Source: Brumimicrobium salinarum (GTDB lineage Bacteria; Bacteroidota; Bacteroidia; Flavobacteriales_D; Crocinitomicaceae). From it: 64,000 nt of DNA. Under the pieces are notes generated by a model. It had not been told where the DNA came from and made no database searches. It worked only from the letters and a program-made list of their open reading frames with translations. A program made the position numbers and the translations under genes. The stretch spans positions 62,001-126,000 of the forward strand of contig NZ_PJNI01000001.1 in NCBI RefSeq assembly GCF_002844555.1, in the 5' to 3' direction. Positions 63,342-64,000 of the stretch are shown here, piece by piece; position 1 is the stretch's first letter; each line of letters begins with the position of its first letter.

Positions 63342-64000
63342 TCACACCTTTAACTGCTTCAAAACAGCATCAACATCTTCAGGAGTATCAATATTAGGAG
63401 TTTCAATTTGGGTTTCCATCACACGAATTTTATAACCGTAAAACATCCATCTTAACTGCTCTAAACTTTCTGTTTTCTCCAATTTTGTTGGCGTTAATTT
63501 TACCAATTCCTTAAGCACAACAGATCTAAAACCGTACAAACCTATGTGCTTTAAAAAAGGATATTCTTCTGTATTTCTTTGATATGGAATTGCACTTCTA
63601 GAAAAATAAAGCGCATCAGACTGTTGGTCTAACACAATTTTTATCCGATTAGGATCTTGGATGTCACTTTCATTAATCTTTGGGGAACCCAATGTTGCAA
63701 TTTGCACGTTTGGATCATCAAAAGCTTCAATCAAAACACGTAATTGTTCGACATTAACTAAAGGCTCGTCTCCTTGAATATTTACAACGATATCATATTC
63801 ATCATATTCCTGAAGAACCTCTCCACAGCGATCTGTTCCACTGTCATGCGACTCATCGGTTAAAATAGCTTTTCCGTCAAAAGAGGCTACATGATTCGCA
63901 ATACGATCATCATCGGTTGCAACAACCACCTCTTCAAAAAGACCAGATTGCATTACACCTTCCCAAACCCTTTGAACCATACTTTTTCCAGCTAAGTCAA
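63342..64000 (-). CDS. kdsB: 3-deoxy-manno-octulosonate cytidylyltransferase (partial)
   Basis: About 219 residues are visible; the frame runs off the right edge, so roughly the first 20-30 residues are missing. It contains DLAGKSMVQRV, VATDDDRIANHV, SHDSGTDRCGEV, VNIQGDEPLV, SRSAIPYQR and KHIGLYGFR, all typical of KdsB, which activates Kdo with CTP for lipopolysaccharide synthesis. It ends ESLEQLRWMFYGYKI..TPEDVDAV as expected for the family. Confidence 0.94.
   Translation of the reverse strand, partial: DLAGKSMVQRVWEGVMQSGLFEEVVVATDDDRIANHVASFDGKAILTDESHDSGTDRCGEVLQEYDEYDIVVNIQGDEPLVNVEQLRVLIEAFDDPNVQIATLGSPKINESDIQDPNRIKIVLDQQSDALYFSRSAIPYQRNTEEYPFLKHIGLYGFRSVVLKELVKLTPTKLEKTESLEQLRWMFYGYKIRVMETQIETPNIDTPEDVDAVLKQLKV

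Noticed and set aside
1-64000. Insertion sequence or integrase genes
   Set aside because: No transposase, integrase or recombinase frame was recognised despite the repeats and chimeras.

Overview
The window is AT-rich DNA of a marine- or freshwater-type Bacteroidota, most likely order Flavobacteriales and perhaps near Crocinitomicaceae (an inference from family content, not a placement). The signs are type IX secretion (T9SS) C-terminal tails, many short lipoprotein signal peptides, A-rich sequence instead of Shine-Dalgarno motifs before starts, and repeated use of the Bacteroidota -7 promoter element TAnnTTTG. I recognise no tRNA, rRNA, CRISPR array or transposase.

Layout. 1-2.1 kb: a kelch-like T9SS protein broken by a frameshift, then a small membrane protein. 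2.3-13.7 kb: housekeeping and stress genes (J-domain/TerB protein, MtfA-type peptidase, GNAT-nitrilase fusion, MscS channel, serine hydrolase, PhnA protein, paralogous membrane proteins, a possible structured RNA, dipeptidyl-peptidase 3). 13.9-15.3 kb: remnants of a photolyase and a T9SS protein. 15.4-23.1 kb: the trpEGDCFBA operon plus a DAHP synthase, headed by what appear to be two consecutive ribosome-controlled attenuators, each with its own Trp-rich leader peptide (WW and WWW) and terminator. 23.1-31 kb: an accessory array with four copies of a module (T9SS-tailed protein whose stop overlaps the start of an outer-membrane barrel), several decayed, followed by palindrome-rich non-coding DNA. 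31-51.8 kb: mainly core genes (lipoprotein, LuxE/PaaK-like enzyme, PBP1A, CoA-transferase subunit A, a TonB receptor with a Zur-like regulator sharing a palindromic operator, MMPL transporter, polyprenyl synthase, RNase D, a GATase-like protein, GcvP). 52-58.4 kb: a minus-strand polymorphic-toxin locus with a truncated RHS protein carrying a type-23-like toxin tip, an adjoining lipoprotein as immunity candidate, an orphan RHS junction remnant, duplicated PKD/lipoprotein cassettes, and one lipoprotein leader fused to three different C-termini. 58.6-64 kb: UbiA-like protein, EEP phosphatase, C1 peptidase, HU-SPOR protein and KdsB (cut by the window edge).

The two points most worth attention are the tandem trp attenuator and the 52-58 kb toxin/shuffling locus. 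A third pattern crosses the window: four secreted-protein genes are out of frame at an A7 run where A8 would restore the frame, while A8 and A9 runs in other genes are intact. Slippage, phase variation, decay and base-calling error cannot be separated from the sequence alone.
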